From Gammaproteobacteria bacterium (GTDB taxonomy: Bacteria; Pseudomonadota; Gammaproteobacteria; GCA-001735895): a stretch of 5,313 bases of DNA. A program made the translations under genes and the position numbers. Positions 1 to 4,620 of the stretch are shown here, in pieces. Every line of letters begins with the position of its first letter. Position 1 is the stretch's first letter. The stretch is from NCBI GenBank assembly GCA_015494335.1, contig WGBK01000053.1:1-5313 (forward strand), read 5' to 3'. The notes beneath the pieces are model-generated. The model was not told the DNA's origin. It was given only the letters and a program-made list of their open reading frames with translations, and searched no databases.

Positions 1-260
1 CGGGAGGTTTCTTTAGCCGGAAAAAGGCGAATCTGCTGTCCGGGGTGGATGGTGTAGGGTTCGCCAAGACCGTTCCAGCTGGCCAGATCGCGGTAATCGA
101 GGTCGTAACGCCAGGCTATGGAATAGAGCGTGTCGGTGGGCTTGACCAGATACCAGCCCGGACCGCGCGAGGCATTCATCTGGATCCGCGCGCAGGCCGT
201 CAACAACAGGGCCAGGGTCAGCAACAGAAGGCTGCGGGTTACTTTCCTCGACATGTTCAT
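1..260 (-). CDS. nlpD: NlpD-like LysM lipoprotein, N-terminal part (cut by window edge)
   Basis: The visible 86 residues are the start of an outer-membrane lipoprotein. A basic start (Ser-Arg-Lys) is followed by a leucine-rich signal segment and a lipobox Leu-Thr-Ala-Cys, with the acylated Cys at residue 23. One LysM peptidoglycan-binding domain follows at about residues 36-80, with the typical features D-T-L-Y-S-I-A-W-R-Y, W-N-G and P-G-Q-Q-I-R-L. In the NlpD family a C-terminal LytM (M23) domain, usually degenerate, activates amidases for daughter-cell separation; that part lies beyond position 1 and cannot be checked. The start is the ATG at 258-260, which overlaps the yqaA stop as ATGA; a second in-frame ATG lies two codons later. 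The surE-pcm-yqaA order upstream supports nlpD over another LysM lipoprotein, and rpoS would be expected next. In enterics a main rpoS promoter lies inside nlpD; that region is not visible here. Confidence 0.88.
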   Translation of the reverse strand, partial: MNMSRKVTRSLLLLTLALLLTACARIQMNASRGPGWYLVKPTDTLYSIAWRYDLDYRDLASWNGLGEPYTIHPGQQIRLFPAKETS

Positions 261-847
261 CCGGGTTTGAGACTGAACCAGGCCATGGCCGCGACGATCA
301 CCGCAACCAGGGCCCAGCCGATGTACTCGATATAGCGCATCAGCCGGTCTTCCAGCGCCGGACCGAAACGCGCCAGCAGCAGCGCTACCAGGAAGAACCG
401 CGCGCCGCGACCGATCAGCGAAGCCAGCATGAACGGCAGGAACGACAGCTGCAGCACACCGGCCGAGATGGTGAAGATCTTGTAGGGCACCGGTGAGAAA
501 CCGGCCGCCAGCACCGCCCAGAAGCCCCAGCGATCGAACCAGGCCATGGCTTTCTCGAAAGCCGGCATGTAGCCCCATTCGACCAGCAGCGGCTGCACCA
601 GTTCGTAGCCGAACACGCCGATCAGGTAGCCGACGACTCCTCCGGCCAGCGAAGCGAGCAGCGTGAGGGTGGCAAAACGCATGGCCTTGTGCGGTTTCGC
701 AATCGACATCGGCGCCAGCATCACATCCGGAGGCGGAAAAGGCAGGATGAAGGATTCCAGAAAACTCAGCACCGACAGCGCCGCCGGCGCGCGCGGACCG
801 GCCGAGGCCTGAATCAGGCTGCGATAGAGATTCTCGAACAGCCTCAC
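257..847 (-). CDS. yqaA: YqaA-family inner-membrane protein (DedA/VTT superfamily)
   Basis: This 196-residue hydrophobic protein has the marks of the small DedA-like (SNARE-associated/VTT) family. An early amphipathic stretch is followed by F-L-E-S-F-I-L-P-F-P-P-P (residues 29-40), with Glu31 and prolines in a re-entrant-loop-like segment. Hydrophobic segments follow at about 58-80 and 108-117, then S-P-V-P-Y-K (118-123), a hydrophobic run at 125-145, the G-R-G-A-R-F motif (146-151) and a C-terminal membrane helix at about 175-193. DedA proteins are linked to lipid carrier or phospholipid translocation and membrane homeostasis; the substrate of the YqaA branch is not established. The start is GTG at 845-847, overlapping the pcm stop as GTGA, and the stop overlaps the nlpD start as ATGA, so it is probably translated by coupling within the operon. 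A YqaA-like gene between pcm and nlpD is a recurrent arrangement in gammaproteobacteria. Confidence 0.9.
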   Translation of the reverse strand: MRLFENLYRSLIQASAGPRAPAALSVLSFLESFILPFPPPDVMLAPMSIAKPHKAMRFATLTLLASLAGGVVGYLIGVFGYELVQPLLVEWGYMPAFEKAMAWFDRWGFWAVLAAGFSPVPYKIFTISAGVLQLSFLPFMLASLIGRGARFFLVALLLARFGPALEDRLMRYIEYIGWALVAVIVAAMAWFSLKPG

Positions 848-1521
848 TCTTCGACACCCGGCAAAAGCGGCACAAAGATCACCGGCTCAAAGGCCTCGGT
901 CTCGAAATCGTCGCCTCGACGGGTGATGCGCAGCAATACCTGGCCCCGCCCCGAATCGTAGGGCAGGATCATCTCGCCGCCCTCGCGCAATTGCTCGACC
1001 AGCTTGCGTGGAATCTCGCTGGCCGCGGCGGTCATCAGGATACGGTCGAAGCGATAGTTGCGATTGGGCCAGCCGAGTGCGCCATCGGTCAGGCGCAGCT
1101 CGACATTGTAGACCTTGAGGTCTTCCAGCCGCTTCTTTGCCTGCTCGTGCAGGGCGCGGATACGCTCGATGCTGTACACCTGCGACACCAGTTGGGACAG
1201 CACCAGGGTCTGGTAGCCGCAGCCGGTACCGATCTCCAGCACCGAGTGCGGCGTGCCGTGCTCCAGCAGCATCTGCGTCATACGCGCGACGATATAGGGC
1301 TGGGAAATGGTCTGGCCATGACCGATGGGCAGCGCCGTATCCTCGTAGGCGCGATGCGCCAGCGCCTCGTCGACGAACAGATGGCGCGGCGTGTTGCGCA
1401 TCACCTCAAGCACCCGTTCGTTGCTGATGCCCTGCTCGCGCAGGCGCTCGATCAACCGGTCCCGGGTGCGCTGCGAGGTCATGCCGATGCCGTGATGTTG
1501 CTCCCGTGAACGCGGGTTCAT
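844..1521 (-). CDS. pcm: Protein-L-isoaspartate O-methyltransferase
   Basis: This SAM-dependent cytosolic enzyme methylates isoaspartyl residues in aged proteins so that they can revert to aspartate. Counting from the chosen start (225 residues), the family signatures are V-D-E (50-52), the substrate-loop motif G-Q-T-I-S-Q-P (69-75) and motif I for SAM binding, V-L-E-I-G-T-G-C-G-Y-Q-T (94-105), where Cys stands in place of the common Ser. The acidic end of the second strand is S-I-E-R-I (Glu119), followed by T-A-A (164-166) and the C-terminal F-V-P-L-L (216-220). The start chosen is the ATG at 1519-1521 because it forms an ATGA overlap with the surE stop, as at the other junctions. An ATG 24 bases further upstream would extend it to 233 residues and overlap surE more. 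An internal ATG at 1480-1482 would give 212 residues, close to E. coli Pcm (about 208), and begins M-T-S-Q-R-T-R as many homologues do. Function is near certain; only the start is open. Confidence 0.95.
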   Translation of the reverse strand: MNPRSREQHHGIGMTSQRTRDRLIERLREQGISNERVLEVMRNTPRHLFVDEALAHRAYEDTALPIGHGQTISQPYIVARMTQMLLEHGTPHSVLEIGTGCGYQTLVLSQLVSQVYSIERIRALHEQAKKRLEDLKVYNVELRLTDGALGWPNRNYRFDRILMTAAASEIPRKLVEQLREGGEMILPYDSGRGQVLLRITRRGDDFETEAFEPVIFVPLLPGVEE

Positions 1522-2273
1522 GATCCGTCCAGGCCCTCCAGCCATTGCTGCAACGGGGCCACGCCGCGGTGCCGCGTCAGGTCGATCTGCAGCGGCGTAA
1601 CCGAAACGAAGCCCTGCTCGATCGCATGGAAGTCAGTGCCTTCACCACCATCCTGGGCCGGGCCGGCCGGACCGACCCAGTAGATATCGCGCCCGTAGGG
1701 GTCCCGGTCCTTGACCACCGGCTCCGCGCGGTGGCGAAAACCGAGCCGGGTGGAGCGAAACCCGCGGATCTCCTCCCAGGGGCGGTCGGGCACATTGATG
1801 TTGAGTATGGTGTCTTCGGGCAAGGGCGATTGCTTGAGTCCGCGCACCAGTTGGGCGGTCGCCCGGGCCGCCGTCTCGTAGTGCCGTGCCTGGCGGCTGG
1901 CCAGCGATACCGCCAGCGCCGGCAGCCCGAGAAAACGACCCTCCGTGGCTGCCGCAACGGTACCGGAATAGATTACGTCGTCACCGAGATTGGCGCCGGC
2001 ATTGATGCCGGAAACCACCATGTCGGGCTCCTGTTCGAGCAGGCCGGTCAGCGCCAGATGAACACAGTCGGTGGGCGTGCCGTCCACCTTGATGAAACCG
2101 CCGGGAGTGGTCTCCGCGCGCAACGGGCGTTGCAGCGTCAGCGAATTGCTGGCGCCGCTGCGGTTGCGGTCGGGAGCGACGACGGTGACGCGGGCCAGTT
2201 CGGTCAGCGCCGCGGCCAGTGCGGCCAGGCCGGGGGCCAGATAGCCGTCGTCGTTGCTGATCAGGATATGCAT
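1518..2273 (-). CDS. surE: 5'/3'-nucleotidase SurE
   Basis: SurE is a metal-dependent phosphatase that dephosphorylates nucleoside 5'- and 3'-monophosphates (and, in E. coli, short polyphosphate), and is tied to stationary-phase survival. The protein is 251 residues, the normal length. It opens with the family hallmark M-H-I-L-I-S-N-D-D-G; Asp8 and Asp9 bind metal, with Ser39 (in R-S-G-A-S-N) and Asn91 (in S-G-I-N-A-G-A-N-L-G) completing the site. Y-S-G-T-V-A-A-A-T-E-G (102-112) and N-I-N-V-P (158-162) are also typical. The hallmark fixes the start at the ATG at 2271-2273. No Shine-Dalgarno-like sequence precedes it: the 20 bases upstream are T-rich with CTTCCC and come largely from the inverted-repeat element ending at 2281. 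The gene heads the surE-pcm-yqaA-nlpD operon and overlaps pcm by 4 bp. In many relatives truD lies upstream of surE; here that place is taken by the element and a divergent Smr gene. Confidence 0.97.
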   Translation of the reverse strand: MHILISNDDGYLAPGLAALAAALTELARVTVVAPDRNRSGASNSLTLQRPLRAETTPGGFIKVDGTPTDCVHLALTGLLEQEPDMVVSGINAGANLGDDVIYSGTVAAATEGRFLGLPALAVSLASRQARHYETAARATAQLVRGLKQSPLPEDTILNINVPDRPWEEIRGFRSTRLGFRHRAEPVVKDRDPYGRDIYWVGPAGPAQDGGEGTDFHAIEQGFVSVTPLQIDLTRHRGVAPLQQWLEGLDGS

Positions 2274-2282
2274 GCGAAAACT

Positions 2283-2302
2283 AGGGAAGCTCTGATTGAA
2301 TC
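2283..2302 (+). repeat. Left terminal inverted repeat of the element
   Basis: This 20-base end starts AGGGAAGC and matches the inverse of 2473-2492 with two mismatches, both C/T differences (positions 9 and 15 of the repeat). It ends close to the surE start codon, which is read from 2273 leftwards. Confidence 0.85.
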
Positions 2303-2314
2303 TGAGCGAAGCAG

Positions 2315-2320
2315 ATTATG
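2315..2320 (-). promoter_or_regulatory. Possible -10 box for surE, inside the element
   Basis: On the minus strand 2320-2315 reads CATAAT, five of six bases of the sigma-70 -10 consensus. It would start transcription about 35 bases before the surE ATG. No good -35 box stands at 16-18 bases: TTGTTC (2340-2335) is the nearest, but its 14-base spacing is short. This is a guess from one hexamer; its interest is that any promoter this close to surE must lie in the inserted element. Confidence 0.2.
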
Positions 2321-2343
2321 CCTGAAATATTCGAGAACAAGGC

Positions 2344-2382
2344 GAAGTTCGCAGCCAATAGCCAGCTATTGGCAAGAACTTC
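2344..2382. repeat. Perfect-stem hairpin in the centre of the element
   Basis: GAAGTTC (2344-2350) pairs with GAACTTC (2376-2382), and GCCAATAGC (2354-2362) pairs with GCTATTGGC (2365-2373). Between the two stems is a small internal loop of 3 and 2 bases, and only 2 bases separate the inner arms, so a few closing pairs must open to form a loop. CAAG (2338-2341) and CTTG (2387-2390) can extend the stem outward. Sixteen base pairs without mismatch in an intergenic region suggest selection for, or recent origin of, a folded DNA or RNA form. No T-run follows on either strand, so it is not a canonical terminator. Confidence 0.75.
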
Positions 2383-2413
2383 AAAGCTTGCCGCTCCCAG
2401 CTCACGCCCCTCA

Positions 2414-2429
2414 CCTACATCCCTGTAGG
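2414..2429. repeat. Small hairpin in the element
   Basis: CCTACA (2414-2419) pairs perfectly with TGTAGG (2424-2429) around a 4-base loop TCCC. It is the second local hairpin in the centre of the element. It is short, so its significance rests on its position within the larger palindrome. Confidence 0.5.
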
Positions 2430-2472
2430 CGACGCAGTTATCGGACATTTCAGGTATGAGATGCGAGTTCAC

Positions 2473-2492
2473 GATTCGATCAGGGCTTCCCT
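2473..2492 (-). repeat. Right terminal inverted repeat of the element
   Basis: Read on the minus strand this is AGGGAAGC followed by CCTGATCGAATC, the partner of the left end with 18 of 20 identical bases. Outside it comes TAG and then AAAAA, which begins the untransposed-looking flank upstream of the Smr gene. Confidence 0.85.
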
Positions 2493-2507
2493 TAGAAAAA
2501 CGGCCGA

Positions 2508-2513
2508 TATGAT
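2508..2513 (+). promoter_or_regulatory. Possible -10 box for the Smr gene
   Basis: TATGAT matches five of six bases of the sigma-70 -10 consensus and lies about 70 bases before the Smr start codon, just outside the right end of the element. A -35 box at normal spacing would fall inside the right TIR (around 2485-2490, GCTTCC), which matches the consensus poorly. The rest of 2496-2583 shows a GC-rich hairpin (CCCCGG 2523-2528 with CCGGGG 2532-2537) and no clear ribosome binding site beyond CTGGA at 2571-2575. Confidence 0.25.
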
Positions 2514-2583
2514 ACCCGATTCCCCCGGACGCCGGGGAAAAATTGCCTTATCATGATGGCTTTTCCTTGCCTGGACCACGCGC

Positions 2584-3099
2584 ATGAATGACGCCGACAA
2601 CGAGGATTTCGCGCGCCTGATCGGGCCGGTGCGTCGGCTCGAGCACGACCGCGTCGAGCCGGCTCCACGACGTCCGCGAACCCGGCTCCGGCAACCGGGC
2701 ACCGAACCCGCAGCAGCTTCCCCGATGGACGACCACGAACTGCCGTCCCAAGTCGATCGGGAATGGTTTCACCACGGCTTGCAGAAGAAGCTCTGCCGGC
2801 GTATCCGCCAGGGCGATCTGCCCATCGACGCGCAGCTCGATCTGCACGGACTGCGGCGCCGCGAGGCCTGGACGGCCTTCGAGGAGTTCCTGCAGCAGGC
2901 CCTGGCGCAGGATTGCCGCTTTCTCGTCATCGTGCACGGCCAGGGCTATGGCTCGCAGAGCGAAGCCGTGCTCAAGCCCCTGACCCGCCACTGGCTGTCG
3001 CGGCAGGACAGCGTGCTGGCCTGGTGTCCGGCACAGCCGAAGGATGGAGGCGACGGCGCGACCTATGTGTATCTGCGCCGGCAATCGGCTTCGCCTTGA
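2584..3099 (+). CDS. Smr-domain protein (SmrA/SmrB-type putative endonuclease)
   Basis: This 171-residue protein has an Arg/Pro-rich, probably disordered N-terminal part (about 1-55), a linker D-R-E-W-F-H-H-G-L-Q-K-K-L, and a C-terminal Smr domain at about 83-166. The domain motifs are L-D-L-H-G (85-89), the second signature H-G-Q-G-Y-G-S (118-124) and the G-G-D-G-A-T-Y-V-Y-L end (155-164). The D-L-H-G and H-G-x-G motifs are the nucleic-acid-binding and nuclease signature of stand-alone Smr proteins. E. coli SmrB cleaves mRNA at collided ribosomes, while the role of SmrA is less clear, so function here is inferred from family only. The second motif usually reads H-G-K/R/H-G; Gln here is a modest variation. 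It is the only plus-strand gene, divergent from surE and ending 2 bp before the stop of the Nudix gene. The ribosome binding site is weak (CTGGA, 8 bases before the ATG). Confidence 0.9.
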   Translation: MNDADNEDFARLIGPVRRLEHDRVEPAPRRPRTRLRQPGTEPAAASPMDDHELPSQVDREWFHHGLQKKLCRRIRQGDLPIDAQLDLHGLRRREAWTAFEEFLQQALAQDCRFLVIVHGQGYGSQSEAVLKPLTRHWLSRQDSVLAWCPAQPKDGGDGATYVYLRRQSASP

Positions 3100-3101
3100 A
3101 C

Positions 3102-3701
3102 TCAGACGCCGGCCTCTGCGCGCAGGCGATCCCGGTTCAGCCGCAGCCACTGCAAGGCGATAATGCCGACAGCCGAATCGACGGTACCGTCGTCCAGCCA
3201 CTGCATGGCCTGCTCGTAATCCACCACCTCGACGCGGATATCTTCCTGCTCTTCCTCGAGGCCGTGCACGCCGCCGATCCCCTCGCTGTCGATGCGTCCG
3301 TAGAAGATCGTGCACTGCTCGGTACTGCCGCCGGGGCTGACGAAATAGCGGCATATGTATTGCAGGTCCTGTAACTCGCAGGCAGCCTCCTCGCGGCATT
3401 CGCGGCGGGCCACCGAATCCTCCGCTTCGCCGGGCTCGATGATGCCGGCGACGATTTCCTTCAGCCAGGGCCGTTCCCGCGCGCCGACCGCACCGGCCCG
3501 GAACTGTTCGATCAGCACCACCCGGTCGCGCAGCGGGTCATAGGGCAAAACCGCGACGGCGCTGCCGCGCTCGAACACTTCCCGATCGAAGGGGCGGCTC
3601 CAGCCGCCGCCGTAGAGCTCGTGCTCGAAGCGGTACTTCTCGATGCGGAAATAGCCCTGGAACACGATTTGGTGTTCAAGGATACGCCAGCCGTAGTTCA
3701 T
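3102..3701 (-). CDS. nudF: NudF-type Nudix hydrolase (ADP-ribose pyrophosphatase)
   Basis: This cytosolic enzyme is expected to split ADP-ribose and related nucleotide sugars to AMP and a sugar phosphate. The Nudix box spans 86-108 of 199 residues: Gly86, Glu92, then R-E-C-R-E-E (100-105), which supplies the Mg-binding glutamates. The family glycine after the E-E pair is Ala107 here. Strong resemblance to E. coli NudF runs outside the box: V-V-L-I-E-Q-F-R (61-68), S-P-G-G-S-T-E (122-128), H-G-L-E-E-E-Q-E-D-I-R-V (146-157) and a C-terminal S-A-V-G-I-I-A-L-Q-W-L. The start ATG (3699-3701) overlaps the kdsB stop as ATGA, and an AGGAG directly abuts it, so initiation probably depends on coupling. 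Location after kdsB links it by transcription to Kdo/lipid A genes, although ADP-ribose turnover has no obvious place in that pathway. Family call is firm; the exact substrate is inferred. Confidence 0.92.
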   Translation of the reverse strand: MNYGWRILEHQIVFQGYFRIEKYRFEHELYGGGWSRPFDREVFERGSAVAVLPYDPLRDRVVLIEQFRAGAVGARERPWLKEIVAGIIEPGEAEDSVARRECREEAACELQDLQYICRYFVSPGGSTEQCTIFYGRIDSEGIGGVHGLEEEQEDIRVEVVDYEQAMQWLDDGTVDSAVGIIALQWLRLNRDRLRAEAGV

Positions 3702-4435
3702 CTCCTTGACTCCATCAGTTCGCGCACCCTGGCCAGATCCTCCGGGGTGTCGACTCCCGGCCCCGGGCGCACCAGGGCCCGTTCGGCATGGATGGAGTAT
3801 CCATGATGCAGGGCGCGCAGCTGCTCCAGCCGCTCGCGCTGTTCCAGCGGGCTCGGAGGCAGGGCAGAAAAAGTCTTCAGAAAACCGACGCGGTAGGCAT
3901 ACAGGCCGATGTGCCCGCAGTAGTCCCCTCCACTGCCCTCGCGGTCATGGGGGATCGGCGAGCGGCTGAAATACAGGGCACGGCCGCGCGCGTCGCAGAC
4001 CAGCTTGACCCGGTTCGGATCAGCGGCCTCGACGGCGTCGATATCAATGTAGAGGGTTGCCATGTCGCAGCCGGACCAGGCCAGATTGCGTGCCACCTGG
4101 GTCAGATTGCGCGCATCCATCAGCGGCTCGTCGCCCTGCAGGTTGACCACGATATGCTGGTCATCCCAGCCCAGCTGTTCGGCCACTTCGAGCAGGCGGT
4201 CACTGCCGCTGGGGTGATCGGAACGGGTCATGCGCGCCTGTCCGCCAAAGCCCTCGACCGCGTCGGCGATGCGCGTATCGTCGGTGGCCACGATGACCCG
4301 TTCGGCGTCGCTGGTCTGCGCTGCCTCGCAGACCCACTGGATCATCGGGCGGCCATGGATTTCGACCAGCGGCTTGCCCGGCAGGCGCACCGAGGCATGA
4401 CGCGCCGGGATGACGACGCTGAAGCCTTCGCTCAT
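3698..4435 (-). CDS. kdsB: CMP-Kdo synthetase (3-deoxy-manno-octulosonate cytidylyltransferase)
   Basis: KdsB activates Kdo with CTP to CMP-Kdo in the cytosol, the donor for the inner core of LPS. The 245-residue length is normal. The nucleotide-binding start I-P-A-R-H-A-S-V-R-L-P-G-K-P-L lies at 9-23, followed by A-T-D-D (50-53), M-T-R-S-D-H-P-S-G-S-D-R (69-80, where E. coli has S-G-T-E-R), the metal-site motif N-L-Q-G-D-E-P (98-104, Asp102), A-L-Y-F-S-R-S-P-I-P (153-162), G-H-I-G-L-Y-A-Y-R (174-182), E-Q-L-R (204-207) and G-V-D-T-P-E-D-L (227-234). The start ATG at 4433-4435 overlaps the upstream Trm112-like stop as ATGA, with a purine-rich GGAAGAGG some distance upstream. The order lpxK, trm112-like, kdsB is a common gammaproteobacterial arrangement. 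Confidence 0.97.
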   Translation of the reverse strand: MSEGFSVVIPARHASVRLPGKPLVEIHGRPMIQWVCEAAQTSDAERVIVATDDTRIADAVEGFGGQARMTRSDHPSGSDRLLEVAEQLGWDDQHIVVNLQGDEPLMDARNLTQVARNLAWSGCDMATLYIDIDAVEAADPNRVKLVCDARGRALYFSRSPIPHDREGSGGDYCGHIGLYAYRVGFLKTFSALPPSPLEQRERLEQLRALHHGYSIHAERALVRPGPGVDTPEDLARVRELMESRR

Positions 4436-4620
4436 CGCAGGGCTTCAACCTCTTCCGGGCTCAGTTCGCGCGCCTCTTCCGGCAGCATCACCGGGATGCC
4501 GTCGCGGATCGGGTAGGCCAGCCGGGAACTGCGGGACAACAGCTCCTGCTTCTTGCGGTCATAGACCAGCGGCCCCTTGGTGACCGGGTCGACGAGGATG
4601 TCGAGCAAATGTTTATCCAC
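4432..4620 (-). CDS. ycaR: Trm112/YcaR-family small protein
   Basis: This 62-residue protein matches the bacterial Trm112-like family found between lpxK and kdsB: D-K-H-L-L-D-I-L-V at the start, K-Q-E-L-L-S-R-S-S-R-L-A-Y-P-I-R-D-G-I-P-V-M-L (24-46) and an acidic tail. The GTG start at 4618-4620 is chosen because family members begin M-D-x-x-L-L, and a GGAGA lies 9 bases upstream. It overlaps the lpxK stop by 8 bases (GTGGATAA). An ATG at 4665 would add 15 residues of lpxK-frame shadow and is less likely. Where E. coli YcaR has a C-P-V-C zinc-knuckle half, this protein has D-P-V-T (11-14) and contains no cysteine at all, so it cannot bind zinc in the usual way. Eukaryotic Trm112 activates methyltransferases; the role of the bacterial operon member is unknown. 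Confidence 0.9.
   Translation of the reverse strand: MDKHLLDILVDPVTKGPLVYDRKKQELLSRSSRLAYPIRDGIPVMLPEEARELSPEEVEALR

Larger units (their letters stand above)
2281..2495. mobile_element. Palindromic MITE-like element with terminal inverted repeats
   Basis: This stretch of about 215 bp is bounded by near-identical inverted ends. The left TIR at 2283-2302 starts AGGGAAGCTCTGAT. The right TIR at 2473-2492, read on the minus strand, starts AGGGAAGCCCTGAT; the two agree at 18 of 20 bases. The symmetry continues inward: after an 18-base spacer on each side, 2321-2338 and 2437-2454 again match in inverted orientation at 15 of 18 positions (CCTGAAAT exact). The arms are therefore two collinear 56-base copies (2283-2338 and 2437-2492) with a diverged middle. 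The 98-base centre holds two further hairpins. The element looks AT-richer than the flanking genes and carries no transposase. Outside the TIRs lie CT on the left and TAG on the right; a TA target duplication is possible but not clear. These are the features of a non-autonomous transposable element; a large structured repeat or leader of other origin is the alternative. I cannot assign it to an IS family. Confidence 0.7.

Noticed and set aside
1522..1545. Upstream ATG giving a 233-residue Pcm
   Set aside because: It would add eight residues not seen in the family and a 28-base overlap with surE, whereas the ATG at 1521 gives the ATGA junction seen at the neighbouring genes.
1545..2459. Plus-strand open frame of about 300 codons opposite surE
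   Set aside because: It is antisense to the unmistakable surE gene and runs into the element; the composition is that of a GC-rich shadow frame with no recognisable domain.
2281..2472. Open reading frame of 63 codons on the minus strand inside the inverted-repeat element
   Set aside because: It lies between the two TIRs, its sequence is set by the palindrome arms and hairpins, it shows no domain, and it has no clear ribosome binding site. It is best read as a by-product of the repeat that could be mis-annotated as a hypothetical protein.
2522..2545. GC-rich hairpin CCCCGG/CCGGGG followed by AAAAATT, as a terminator
   Set aside because: On the plus strand the stem is followed by A rather than T, and on the minus strand the T-run precedes the stem, so neither strand has the intrinsic terminator arrangement; no gene ends into it either.
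2551..3399. Minus-strand open frame of about 280 codons opposite the Smr gene
   Set aside because: It spans the complement of smr and continues into nudF in another frame; Arg/Pro/Ala-rich shadow translation with no motif.
3788..4516. Plus-strand open frame of about 240 codons opposite kdsB
   Set aside because: It is the antisense shadow of kdsB and the Trm112-like gene, both firmly identified by motifs.
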